DNA of 64,000 nt, from NCBI RefSeq assembly GCF_035222375.1, contig NC_085889.1, positions 868,001 to 932,000 on the forward strand, in the 5' to 3' direction. This DNA comes from Podospora pseudocomata. Lineage: Eukaryota > Ascomycota > Sordariomycetes > Sordariales > Podosporaceae. The notes below the pieces were generated by a model, which saw nothing but the letters and a program-made list of their open reading frames with translations, did no database searches and was not told the origin of the DNA. Every line of letters starts with the position of its first letter. Position 1 is the first letter of the stretch. The position numbers and the translations under genes are program-made. Positions 31,567-42,325 of this stretch are shown here, piece after piece.

Positions 31567-34500
31567 ATGGCAACGTCCCAGCCCGACCAGTGGATGTTGG
31601 ATGCCTTTCAAGCCGCTAGGACCGACTTCGCGCGCAATATCAAGAACCTCGACAAGTTCGATCTCGCTCAGTACACTTCAGCTCAGCAGGTGTACAATGC
31701 TGCCGACGTCATTCAACAGAAACAAGGCAAAACACTCAAGCTTCGCGCATTGGCTCGTATCAAGCCCTACCTGGACTGTCTTAGCCAGTACCAAGCTGTT
31801 ATCGAGGTCTTTGTACAAGTCCAACCAGAAATCTTGGCTTTAATATGGGTAAGCAGATGCTGCAATCTGTATGCGCCCTTTCTTGTGTAAATGCAACTGA
31901 CCTTGTTAATAGGGACCAATCAAGCTGGTCCTCCAGGTACGAAGGTCTTAGCCACATGATAACCTGACATGATACTCAAAGTGTTCAGCTCACAAGCCGG
32001 TTGGCCAAGGCATTCGACAAAGTGGTGGAGGTTCTCGGTGTTATTGGCGAGAATCTCCCCGAGTTTGATCGTTACGCAAAGCTCTTCGAACAAGACGCAC
32101 AGGTCAGAAAAATCTTGTGTCTATTCTATCAGGACATTCTAGATGTGCATGTAACACTTCTGAAGTTCTTCGGCGGCAGCGGTAAGCTTCCCAACTCTCT
32201 GAATGTCTTGCAAAGATTATCTCTAACAGCGCTCCACAGCCTGGGAACTCCTATTCGAATCCTTCTGGCCCAAGGTCACCGACAAGATCACTATCATAAT
32301 GCAGCGAATGACAACCCACAGGACTCTAATGCTGGAAAAGGTCACAATTGCCAACATTACTCAAGAGATCGCCGACAGAGAACGCGCCTATAAGGAATAT
32401 GAAAAGCAGCATGAATTCCAAGATCTCCATAATTACCGCTTGCTGAGAGGCGAGCTCTCGCCCTTCTTATACGATGAAGAGCTTCAGCAGTTTGCCGGCA
32501 GTGGTCCAGCGAAATCAGGCACGTGGTTGTTCGAGAATGGGGATTTCAAAAAGTGGGCCGATGTCAACAACAAAACCCGGCTTTGCCTTTGGCTTCAAGG
32601 CATACCTGGTGCTGGTAAACTAGACCTTTCTTGGATGCCTTGTTTGGAAAAAGCTAATAATCAACGCCCAGGGAAAACTGTATTGACTGCCAAGACAATC
32701 CGGTATCTCCAAAGCCAAGGGCAGACACTCTTGTTTGCGTTCTTGTCATACCGCGATGAGCGCAAATCGAAACCCATCAAGATCTTTCAGAGCTTAGTCT
32801 TTCAACTTCTTGAGGAACAATCGATGTTGCGCCCATTGTTACATGACATTTACCTCACCAACTACCGAAAGCTTATCTCGAATCCAGACTTCGTGGGGGA
32901 TTTGCTAGGCAAGCTTTTGCAAACGTCGGGCCCAACGATCATTGTCATTGATGGCGTTGACGAAGCCGCCGAATCAGATAAATCATACCTCGTGCGGTCT
33001 CTTCTTCGAGTTACGAAGTCTGGGCCGAATGTCAAGCTTTTTGTTAGCAGTCGGATGGATTCAGCGATCAGCAAAGAGTTGATGCGCAGTAGCACAGAGC
33101 TTCACGTCGAGGATCACAACGAAGGCGATATTCATGAGTTAATAGACATGGAAAGGGACGATCTCTTGTCAAAATTCCGGAAATGGGATGCTGACGAGGC
33201 AACTTGTGACCGAGTTGGCCGAGCCTTTCAACTATTGAAAGAGAAAAGCGATGGGATGATACTATATGCGAAGCTGATGGCAAGACTGCTACAAGGTCTG
33301 GACAATGAAGATGATATCAGACGGGAACTTGGTACCTTGCCGGAGGGTCTTGGGCAAGCGTAAGGGCACCTCAAATCTTCAATCCTTTTCACCCCTTTTA
33401 ATATCAGACCCGCAGCTAACCACGTACAGATATGGCCGAGTTATCGAACGAATTGAATCAAACCCAGTGCCCAAGGACAAAGCTGCTGCAAGGAAAATTC
33501 TGGAATGGATTGGCTCGGCTACACGCCCACTCCGCTACGAGGAGGTCATCCAGGCTTTGGTGATCGAGTCCGGATCATCAGGATTTACGAAAGGGCGTAA
33601 AGCGTTTCGGGATATTGTAGAGACCTGCGGGCCGATCATCGAGGTGGTTGGGGACTATGTCAGTTTTGTCCACTTCACTGCTAAGGAGTGAGTTCTGCAC
33701 CAACGATGCCGAGGCTTTCTGAGACCTAACAGGAGCCATCCACTTCTTCCAGGTATCTTTTCAACGGCGACGGAAAATTTCTTGACAAGGAGGAGTCGAA
33801 TCTTCATATTTCCCTAGCTTGTCTGACCTACTTGGCCTTCCAACCTTTGGACCGCATCATGCAACATGGAGACTCGGCTGCCATATGCGACGAAACCTCA
33901 AAGGTCCTGTCTGGCGACTTTGTCTTGCTCGACTATGCTGCTTCGGAATGGCTAAGCCATGTCGGCGCTTGTGCTCAGTCCCGCCACGATGAACAGCTCG
34001 TCCAGGCAATACGACGGCTTTATGAGAAGCGAGGGAAGCCAGATGTACATGACTCCACTCAAGTCTCCAGGATATTCAAACAGAAGTACCGAGCACTTCG
34101 AAGAGACCCAGAGCTCGTCAAACGCCTCGGGCAGTCCGAGACTTTTTTGAACAGGTCGAAACTTGACCTCATCGAAGCCGACGGTGGTAAGTCAAAGGAG
34201 TAAACGCATGGGGTTGCGGTCCATGTTCTAATCTCTTGATAGGATGTTCATGGTATGACATGGATCCAACCTACATTTCCCAAGGCATCATGCGGTTTCG
34301 GGATCTCCTCGAAAGCTCTCTTTGTACCACCTCACCATGCAACCTTTCTTGCAATTGTACAAAGATCAAAAGACTGTATGGGCATGCTCTATTTAGGTGC
34401 CCCCGAATATCTTGCCCCCGATACATTGACGGATTCGAAACTGATTCCGCACGTTCCGAGCACCACAAGACACATGAACGCCCATACAAGTGCTCTCATT

Positions 34501-35603
34501 CCGATTGTTTGTTCTCCCAACTGGGATTCCGGACCGCAAACGACCTTGTCCGCCATGCGGACGTCACCCACAACCACGTTGTCAACGATGCTGTGCCTTG
34601 GAAAAACTTTACCGCCCACCACCTCAGTGAAAGTAACATTGTGGCCATCATGGAAGATACTATCAGTCTGAACCAAGTCGGGATCATGACACGCATTCTA
34701 TCCAAGGAATCGGGTTTCCTACGCGTCTGCTGTTCCAGAAATTCCGAGAAAGGTGTTCACTGCGATGAATATACCAGGGGACACCATAATGGGTATCAAA
34801 CGCCCTTTGTGATGGATGATGCACTGAGGATATCAGCAAGAGCAGGAACTACAGAAATGATGGAATGCGTCATTGCGGCTGCCAAACTTGCTAAACACAA
34901 GGTTTATTCCAAGGTCGATCTTTTGGCACATGCTATCAGATCAGGGAACAATGATGCTTTGGGCGTTATTCTTCAACACTATCCTGCCTTTGGCGAAGCC
35001 TCGGAAGAAGTGGAGATCCGTGAAGCTGGCTCGGATTCTGAGTATGACAGCGAAAAGTGGCTTTGTTTCACCACTGTGTCACTCTTTGAGTTGGCCTTTG
35101 CCCACGCCAACGGCCGAGCTATGAAAGCCCTAGTAAGGGCTGGAGCCCGTCCCGATGTTCGTCGAGAGACGTTTATTGATGTGTTCAAGACAAGAGGCCA
35201 CATGGAACTAATGTCCGCAGACAATCCTAAGACACGAGACACGCTAGGGAGGATGAAAGTTCTAAAGCTCCCAAGTCTGGTGCTGCAATATGGGCTGCAG
35301 GTCGCTATTCAGCGATCCTCAGCCCATTACGCCGAGTTTTGCGTCGATATGGGTGCCAACGTCAACGGGAAATGGCTCAATATTGGCGAGAAGAAAAGAC
35401 GCGAACGTCCGACGATGCTATTTCTCGCGATCAAGAGCGGATGTGGGCCCATCTTGAAGTTACTGCTGGAGCACGGGGCTCTTCTACAGGGGGATGAAGT
35501 GGAGGATGTCGAATCTGGGGAGATTGCTGGGATGAAGAAGATTGAAAAATACTTTTCTATGTCTTGGAAGGAAATGATGTCGACGTTTTCGAAGAGTGTG
35601 TGA
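31567..35603 (+). CDS. NACHT-domain NLR-like protein with C-terminal zinc fingers
   Basis: Eight exons: 31567-31848, 31913-31936, 31989-32181, 32240-32614, 32672-33359, 33430-33687, 33753-34186, 34243-35603; 1204 residues. The N-terminal helical domain includes LALIWGPIKLVLQLTSRLAK, resembling the DUF7708-type domain of fungal STAND proteins (assignment from memory). The NACHT NTPase has P-loop GIPGAGKT (287-294) and Walker B IIVIDGVDEA (380-389); a winged-helix-like region follows (YGRVIERIES..., FVHFTAKEYLF). Two C2H2-like fingers follow: C804, C809, H825/H829 and C835, C840, H856, H861. The last third has weak ankyrin-like helices (DMGANVNGKW, LLLEHGALLQG). Fungal NLRs sense non-self or self-incompatibility and trigger cell death (established for the class). 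The sensor is the unusual part here. The gene starts 273 bp after the helicase gene. Confidence 0.88.
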
Positions 35604-36673
35604 TTATACTTGGCCCGTTGAGTAATTCCCGTAAGCAGGAGGTGGCAGAAGTCATTGGGGGATTGATTCAGATCATGGTGAGCCGATCAGTGTACTTGAT
35701 CTCTCATACTCAGTTGAAGTCAAATGCACAAATTGCTGTGTTATGACAGCCACCCTGGTTGCCTAGCTACTTCCCGCGATCGATCTGACGATGTTTATCG
35801 TAATATAACATAGAGTAACGACGATTACCATTTTCGACAACACGACCAAAGGAAGAGAGGCTATCTAGCTCTGGTCCCCTACCCACCAATCTCATCGTCG
35901 AACACCTTTGTGGCAAAGTAGCAACCGCAAAGTCACTAATGTCGTATGTATGTCCCTTTCACAAAGAAGGAATACACTATGCTGATCCATGACATGAACA
36001 CTAGATCAGCTGCCTCCACACGCAGTGGAAGCATCAGAACAACACCATCAAGACTCTCAACCTGGAGATTAACCCGTAGATGTATTGGTCATTCGCAATC
36101 TCGTGGACGGCCTCAAAAGCCTATCTATAGCTTGTCATAAGCTGCCCTAATATCTCGCTCGGGCGTGTGGCAGGACACTCTCGCCACCACGAGACTCCAA
36201 CCAAACAGAGACACTGATCTCAACGTCCTTGAACACAAGTCCATTGATAACTATACGGTCCATACCTACCGGATCGTCAGTTCCCCTTCTAGCTACGCTT
36301 ATATCTGCAACAATCGTTATTCACCCAAGAAATTGCAGACCGGAATATCGAGTTCATTTCATACCTTGCTTTGCCGCGAACACGCGATACTTGTATCGTT
36401 TTGGCTTGTTGGACGTGGCACGAGCAGGCGATGTTGATGGTGTGCATCCCTGGTGTAGGTCCACGAGCAAGCGCTGCTGATGCTGAGAGCAGCGTCGTTT
36501 GTGGCCGTGCCTTTTATCTTAAGCTAGGATGAAGATAGAGATCAGAAACATAGGTATATGGATAGTGGGCAGGTTGGAAAAGAGACTCCAGAGCTGTGAA
36601 AACCTAAACTATTATTACAAGTACATCATACACCACCCAAGGCCTGTTCCATTATCTCCAAGCCCCACTACCA
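35604..36673. other. Intergenic, nothing recognised
   Basis: About 1.1 kb downstream of the NLR gene. It has short frames only, with no domains, no tRNA and no clear repeats. Confidence 0.5.
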
Positions 36674-37238
36674 TCAGCGAGCTGTCATCTTCTTGATTCC
36701 CTCTTCCATCAGGTCAACAGGTTCCTGATCAAACCCCGGATCCCTCTCGATGAAGATCATCCCAATATCGCATCTTCTCCTCCCCATCCAGAGGCACAGC
36801 ATCAGGCCTAGGTCTATTCCCCACAGCCAGACTTGATCGCCTTTCTGAGCTCCACCTTCTTGACAGGGGCAGCGTGGGCGAGTAACAGAGCCTTTCCCGT
36901 CCTTTTTGACCACAATCTTGAGGAGGCGGCCTTGGGGGGTTTGTCTCAGGGTAAGGGTGGTCGGCACGCTGGCGATGCTGTCTGCTTTTGTTCAGAGCGG
37001 CCAGGGATCGCGAGAGATGGACGGGGTGAACCTGGCGGGAGTGGGTGATTGCGAGAGCGAGCTCGTTGGAGGGCTCATCCTCCAGGCTTGGAGGGCGAAA
37101 CGAGTATGAGGTCATGTCCAGTGTTTGAAAGCCCGGTGTAACCATGATCGGCGGTGGGTATCGACCAAGGGGAACTAGGTGAACCCTTGGGCCGGCAGTT
37201 GGCATGAAAACATCAGAGTGGGTGAACTGGCCAACCTG
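36674..37238 (-). pseudogene. Likely former C-terminal part of the neighbouring 2EXR-type gene
   Basis: Downstream of the TGA at 37239-37241 the same minus-strand frame stays open for about 170 codons: QVGQFTHSDVFMPTAGPRV, then HLVPLGRYPPPIMVTPGF and SYSFRPPSLEDE. Another frame takes over near 36965 with coding-like sequence VPTTLTLRQTPQGRLLKIVV, ending at 36674. The simplest reading is one ancestral coding region with a stop and a frame slip; no GT..AG intron was found that restores the frame. A separate gene on the same strand is the alternative. Confidence 0.4.
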
Positions 37239-38208
37239 TCATGACTGCATCCAGGCTCTGTGTGAAATAGCGAGATTGTGGACCATAAGCCAGGCTGCTG
37301 GATTACGACAGTAGTACTTATTAGAGGCGATGATTGCTCCCCCGTGTGGGCGCGGTCCCCGTCGCATGAAGTGGACTACCTCCCCGACGGCCCTGGTCGA
37401 GGAGTACATCAAGGCATGAGCCTTGTAGAGCATTGGAAGGTTGTGTGTGCCGGAGATGGGTGAAGAGTCTGAGGAGTAGTCTTCCCTCTCGACGTATATA
37501 TCTTGGGCGCTGCGAAGATAGGCTCGCGAGATCGTCTCGAGGGAATACAACAAACGCTGTGCGCGTGGCCAGCGGTGATACTCTGGCCATCTATCCTTCC
37601 AGTAAAAGGTGGGAATGACTGGCGAAAGAGTGTAGTTTTCTCCCTTCGTGATCTTAGTCTCAAAGCTACTTTGTCCCATGATAACGTTCCGAACAAAGCT
37701 CATATCATCTGCAAGTGTAATCGAATTGACGGGACCTGGAGCAGACCCCCAACCTTGCACAAGACGGAACAAGCTGGACTCGTCGGGGGTAAAGCAATCC
37801 AGCGAATTTTTCACAATCGCTCGAATTTTCTTTCCCAGAAAAGGAACGCTGGCATATCGGTTGTCGCGAAGGGCGGCCGCGCGAGCCTCGTGGTTGACCT
37901 TGAGGAGAGGGCAGCAGTTAACCTCAAGAAGAGTGAAGGATTCATTTTCGGGCTCGTCGAACTTGATGAATGGTCTGATGGACAGATGATGATGGCTTCC
38001 GTGCTCTTTCTGCTTGACGTCGTCGATGGCCCAGACGAGCTTTCCACATCACCGCAGCATTGTCCTCGTAGGTCTTCATAAAATGGTCCCAGATCTGGTC
38101 TGGAACTTCAGTGGGGAATGATGAGAAAAGGTGAAAAGTGACTTCGGTACTTTTCTCCAGCCCGCGTGTACTGCGGTCAAGCAGGCCTGCCAACATTCTC
38201 AACGCCAT
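37239..38208 (-). CDS. 2EXR domain-containing protein, probably truncated or decaying
   Basis: The N-terminal part holds FHLFSSFPTEVPDQIWDHFM, and later LLEVNCCPLLKVNHEARAAAL. These two blocks are the F..FP.E....IW and LL.VN.EAR.VAL signatures of the fungal 2EXR domain, a large family of unknown function, often near incompatibility genes. The first block and the rest lie in different frames. Removing 43 nt (GTGATG..CAAGCAG, about 37998-38040) would join NAA to KEHGSHHH in frame, but that is short for an intron and lacks a clear branch site, so a frameshift is equally possible. Further on: DNRYASVPFLGKK, FVRNVIMGQSSFE and PEYHRWPRAQRLLYSLE. The stop at 37239 interrupts a frame that continues downstream. 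Confidence 0.5.
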
Positions 38209-39440
38209 TTCGGGCGGGCGGGTTATTACGGATGTGCAGAGGTAGGGTGTCTGGAGATTCTTGAATAGCCGGGCTCAGACAAGATTCTTTATGATCTCTC
38301 AGGAACCCAGACGGGAGAAACTCGCAATGTTCTATCGGCAGAGGTAGATGATAACACGGTGACCGGGTGAAGAGAGAAGGCTGGGGGTGAGCATTGTGGT
38401 CTGGTGAGGAAAAGGGCTGGCAGCCTGGTGAAGAAAAGAGCTAGCGGTCCACTGAACCGCCCCACAGGGAGCAAGTGAATAAGAAGGACGGGACAAAGCA
38501 CCACCCCCGGCCAGGTACTGTGACCGCTATTATACCATTCCCCAGTCCCCACAAGGTTGGCGCCTGTAGGTCTCATGCCTACTCTAGGTTCAACCTCACA
38601 GTACCTACCTATTGTCCTGTCAGAAGTTCCGTTCCGATTTGCAGGTCACTCCAACGACTACGAGATAAAACCAGGCCCCTACCTATCAAAGCAAGTGGAG
38701 ACCACCCTGACAACAAAAGGACTCCCGTTGGAAAATGGTGTTTTCAACCTGGTGCCATGGTGACGCAGTCGAGGCACAAAAGCATTAGCAATGCCACCTT
38801 TTCAGATCGTCATTCATTTTTGATAGAGTCAAGAGAGAACACTGCCATTTCTCAAGTTAAGGTCGATGGCCGCAACGTCAAAAGGTATATTGGAATGGTA
38901 CAACTACCATGATGTTCGACAACATTAGCTTCCTATGTACTAAGTACCTACGGAAAAACATGAACCCAGACGCTTTGTGGACGATCATGTATGCAAGAGT
39001 GACGGCTGGGGATGACTTTCAGATCCATCTTGAGTTTCGTATCATTTGCTGTCATTATAGGGTAAGGCAAGTATCATCCACCACTGCCACGATTAGTACG
39101 GCGTGTCCACTGAGATGACTAAAGCTGTAAGATGACTCAATTTCTCTTTTTTCCGATCATCTCTAACTAGATCGCTTTCGTGCACCAATTATCGGAACAG
39201 CCACATTCACCCATCCCTCACTCCAGTCAATTTGATGGGGAGATAGGTCCCTGGGTAGATTGAGAGTTGGGAGGGAGGATTGATAGGCTTGATAATCCCG
39301 ATACGAGGTGGTGGCTTCCCACGTGGGTATGAGCCAGACCCGACTGAATTGAATCGGTTCCCCTATCCTTCTGATGCTTTTATTTCCCAGTCATATCAAT
39401 CATTAGCTTACAGGGCCTCTTCCATTCCGGCCTAGCCGCA
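38209..39440. other. Intergenic, nothing recognised
   Basis: About 1.2 kb between two minus-strand genes. No domain-bearing frame or structured RNA was recognised. Confidence 0.5.
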
Positions 39441-41105
39441 TCAGTAAGCCTGCCCTGTCGTGTGTACTGGAGATGTCGCCCCAGTGGTGGAGTTTTCTGC
39501 CGGGAAATACGGCAAAGGCAGCTTTGGTCCACAAACAACATTACTCTCCGGAAGAACCCCCTCCACAAAGTACTGTCTAACAATGTCATTGACACAATTA
39601 GAAGGAACCGCCAACGAGCAATGACCATACCCCTGAACCTCTACCAGCCTTGACCCAACAAAAGCATCATTTGCCGAACGCGCCGAAATAAGCGGACAAA
39701 CAGGGTCATACGTCGTCGACAGAATCAACAACGGATGAGCTGTTCTGACTCCTCGCTCAGGAACAAAGTCAATTGTCTTGCGAACTGCCCATGACCGTCT
39801 GTTGAAGTAGCCAGGCCACTCTTGACTCCCGAAAATTGTGTTGTTGCTCGCCTCGAGAATGGCGGGAATCAGCTCCTCTGGAGTCGCAGGTGACAGTGCA
39901 GGTCCGGAGACACCGTCGTTGTACCGGATATAGTCATTGGCGTCTCCTTCATCGTAGTCATTGTATGACTCTGCGGTTGACGGCAACATGTAGTGAAGGA
40001 AAAAGGCAGTCGCGTTTCCAGTTTGTACAAGCGGAGTCAGGGCCGCGGCCAGGGGAGCCCAGCGCAAGGGGCTGTACAAAGCGTTGAAGACGGCGTTGTT
40101 CCATACGTCTGAGAAGCCGACAAGACCGCTAACAGTGTTATTAACGTAGACGGGGGCTGGCTCCTCCCTCAGGGCCCAAATAGTAGAGATCAACTTCTCG
40201 GTTAGCTCTTCTTTTGTTTCTGCCAGCTGAGCCAGTGGACAGGTCTGATTGCCTGCCTTGATGCACTCATCCACGAAGCCTTCAAACACCTTATCCGTGT
40301 CGTCATTGGATTCTCTGTCGGACCAGTTTGTAAACCAGTCAAACTCATTGGCCACGCCATCGATGATGACCCTTCTTGCCCGTTCTGGATACATCGTGGC
40401 GTAGGTTTGACCCAGTATGGTGCCGTAGCTGAAGCCCCAGTAGTACAAATCCTCCTGACCGACAGCATCCAAAATGCTATTCATATCTGCTGCGGTTTGA
40501 GGTGTGTTAATGTACTCTCCGTGTTCGCCCATGGTCTGTTTGCAAGCCTGGCTGTAGATGATACTTGAAGCCCACCAATTTCCACTGGACTCGGTCAGGT
40601 TGTAGGGGTCTGTTCCAGTCCAAGAGTTCTGTGAAGCCTGCGTTTTGTTGCCAGGGGTCGGATAGCACTTGACATATGGCGTAGATGCGTTGACACCCCG
40701 TGGATCAAAGCTAAGCAAGTTGAAGTTCTCGCCCACGACTTGGCTGATATCCACACCCCAACGGTACATTAAACTCATACCGCTGCCTCCTGGCCCGCCT
40801 GGGTTGAGAAGGATGTTGATATTGCCGTTGGCTGTGGCATTTTTGCCTCTTAGTCGAATGAGGGAGATGTTGAAATGCTTCTCGTTGTTGAAGCCATTAT
40901 TGCTTGCGTTGAACTGATCCATGGGAACCACCAGATTGCTGCATTCGAGTTGGTGGTCCCCATCTAAAGTAGGACTGACGGGGCATGGTGTCCAGGCCAG
41001 GCTTTCTCCATGGTACTTTTGCCCTTCAGTATGTTCATCAGATGTGGAATTGTGGGCAAATCCCACCGCCACCAGACAACTGATCAAAAGGGCTAGAGCT
41101 CGCAT
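39441..41105 (-). CDS. Secreted alpha/beta hydrolase, tripeptidyl-aminopeptidase-like (TAP-like C-terminus)
   Basis: Secreted exopeptidase-type hydrolase. Intronless, 554 residues from MRALALLISC; an upstream ATG at 41138 would add 11 residues in front of a good signal peptide, so the inner start is preferred. The signal peptide ends near residue 18 (VGFA). LLNPGGPGGSG forms the oxyanion region and FDPRGVNAS follows. The nucleophile is S226 in YYWGFSYGTILGQTYA, the acid is the Asp in TTYDPVCPLISA, and the base is the His in VQGYGHCSLA. The last two lie in the C-terminal TAP-like domain typical of Streptomyces-type tripeptidyl aminopeptidases and fungal relatives. Many N-glycosylation sequons (NNT, NAT, NQT) agree with secretion. 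Likely role: release of short peptides from external protein. Confidence 0.92.
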   Translation of the reverse strand: MRALALLISCLVAVGFAHNSTSDEHTEGQKYHGESLAWTPCPVSPTLDGDHQLECSNLVVPMDQFNASNNGFNNEKHFNISLIRLRGKNATANGNINILLNPGGPGGSGMSLMYRWGVDISQVVGENFNLLSFDPRGVNASTPYVKCYPTPGNKTQASQNSWTGTDPYNLTESSGNWWASSIIYSQACKQTMGEHGEYINTPQTAADMNSILDAVGQEDLYYWGFSYGTILGQTYATMYPERARRVIIDGVANEFDWFTNWSDRESNDDTDKVFEGFVDECIKAGNQTCPLAQLAETKEELTEKLISTIWALREEPAPVYVNNTVSGLVGFSDVWNNAVFNALYSPLRWAPLAAALTPLVQTGNATAFFLHYMLPSTAESYNDYDEGDANDYIRYNDGVSGPALSPATPEELIPAILEASNNTIFGSQEWPGYFNRRSWAVRKTIDFVPERGVRTAHPLLILSTTYDPVCPLISARSANDAFVGSRLVEVQGYGHCSLAVPSNCVNDIVRQYFVEGVLPESNVVCGPKLPLPYFPAENSTTGATSPVHTTGQAY

Positions 41106-41408
41106 TGTTGGGAATCTCGAGATTGTTCTGTAGGCCAACTAAAATTTGTGTTTGCCTGATCGATGCCCACCCAGGAGCTGGGCCTCCTGGCAAAGCGCCA
41201 TCCTTGATTTAACATGGTATTGATCTGAAAGACTTCCATGGGCCTTCCCCCACTGACTGACAAAGCGTTCATCTGTTGGTTGTTGCTGATGATATCAACA
41301 TCGTAGCGAATCGACCGCATTGGGGATCCAGCTCGAAAACCTCCACCTGGACGGACAAAGTGCTCCAGTTCAATCATCGCGATGTGAGGTCTTAGCATTC
41401 CACGCTGG

Positions 41409-41466
41409 GAGGATTCGAAGCCTCACGCCTCTTAGCGAGGTGGGTGTCCGGAGTAGCGAGTCCGGA
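41409..41466. repeat. Three consecutive short hairpins
   Basis: Three inverted repeats lie within 58 bp. GAGG/CCTC is at 41409-41412 and 41421-41424, with loop ATTCGAAG; CCTC/GAGG is at 41428-41431 and 41437-41440; TCCGGA/TCCGGA is at 41447-41452 and 41461-41466. The first loop resembles a tRNA T loop on the minus strand, but no acceptor stem or box A can be matched. Confidence 0.5.
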
Positions 41467-42240
41467 TGCGGAGTATGTCGTCTGTTATTCCAACCCCAAC
41501 CATCATGAAGTTTGTTAAACAAAGACCACACAGGCCCAATCAAGGCGTTGTCCTTTTCTCGGTCCGATGTCGTCGGGTTATTCTCATGCCGACTATCCGA
41601 AGTGCGATGGACTAAGCCTGAAAGTAAACAATTAGACGATGTTGGGCCAGAGGAAGCCCGTGGGGTGACACAGTGTCGAAGTTGAGACCAACAACATATG
41701 AATATTGCCAAGATGATGCAGTTTATCATTGAGCAGAAACTTGCAGATCTGGGACATGATATCCGATGCTACAAAGCACTGTGTAACCAGGGCTTATGAA
41801 TCTTTGCTGACGTGAAGGCCATGGGGACCATGAGGGGCAGGGTGCCAATGGAAGTCGGGTAGGTGTCGACTTGCGGGGCACCTTGCTCCAAGTGAGACAT
41901 CTCCATGCCAGAGATTTGAGGACATCGGACCAGCGTGAAGATACTCTACCACAACCATCCATTGTTACACGACCTTGGAGGTTGGTTACGCAAGCTCCCA
42001 ACAGTTTGCGATCCGCCGTTACACAAGCTTACGTCCACTGACCTGGTCTCTGGAGCTGGCACAAAACACCGTCGGGAACAGCATCGATAGGTCCTTCGGA
42101 TCCAATAGTATCTCCAACCTTGCAGCCGGGCTGCTGGTTGAATCCTTTCCTGCAGCAATGCAACCCAACGGGTCGGTCTGCCAAGAATCCCTTCACAGTC
42201 TCGGGCCTTGATCCAGCGGGACGGACAACCCCATAGCGAG

Positions 42241-42247
42241 TATAAGA
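42241..42247 (+). promoter_or_regulatory. Candidate TATA box of the FAD oxidase gene
   Basis: TATAAGA lies 85 bp upstream of the start codon in an otherwise GC-rich stretch, a suitable place for a fungal core promoter. Confidence 0.35.
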
Positions 42248-42325
42248 GGCGACGCTCATACCCATCATGATGGATACCCGCATGCTGAGAGGCGAGCGAG
42301 ACCCTGGCAGCTATCACCTCCCAAA

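Larger units (their letters stand above)
41106..42325. other. Intergenic between two divergent secreted-enzyme genes
   Basis: About 1.2 kb shared upstream region of the alpha/beta hydrolase (minus) and the FAD oxidase (plus). It contains a compact run of three small hairpins at 41409-41466 and a TATA-like box at 42241. No coding region was recognised. Confidence 0.55.

Noticed and set aside
32299-33363. Continuous frame through the NLR P-loop region as an independent gene start
   Set aside because: It reads through an intron and starts inside the conserved N-terminal region; the spliced model restores GAGKT and joins a longer protein.
41400-41470. tRNA gene candidate
   Set aside because: T-loop-like hairpin present, but no acceptor stem, no box A and no anticodon arm could be fitted on either strand.
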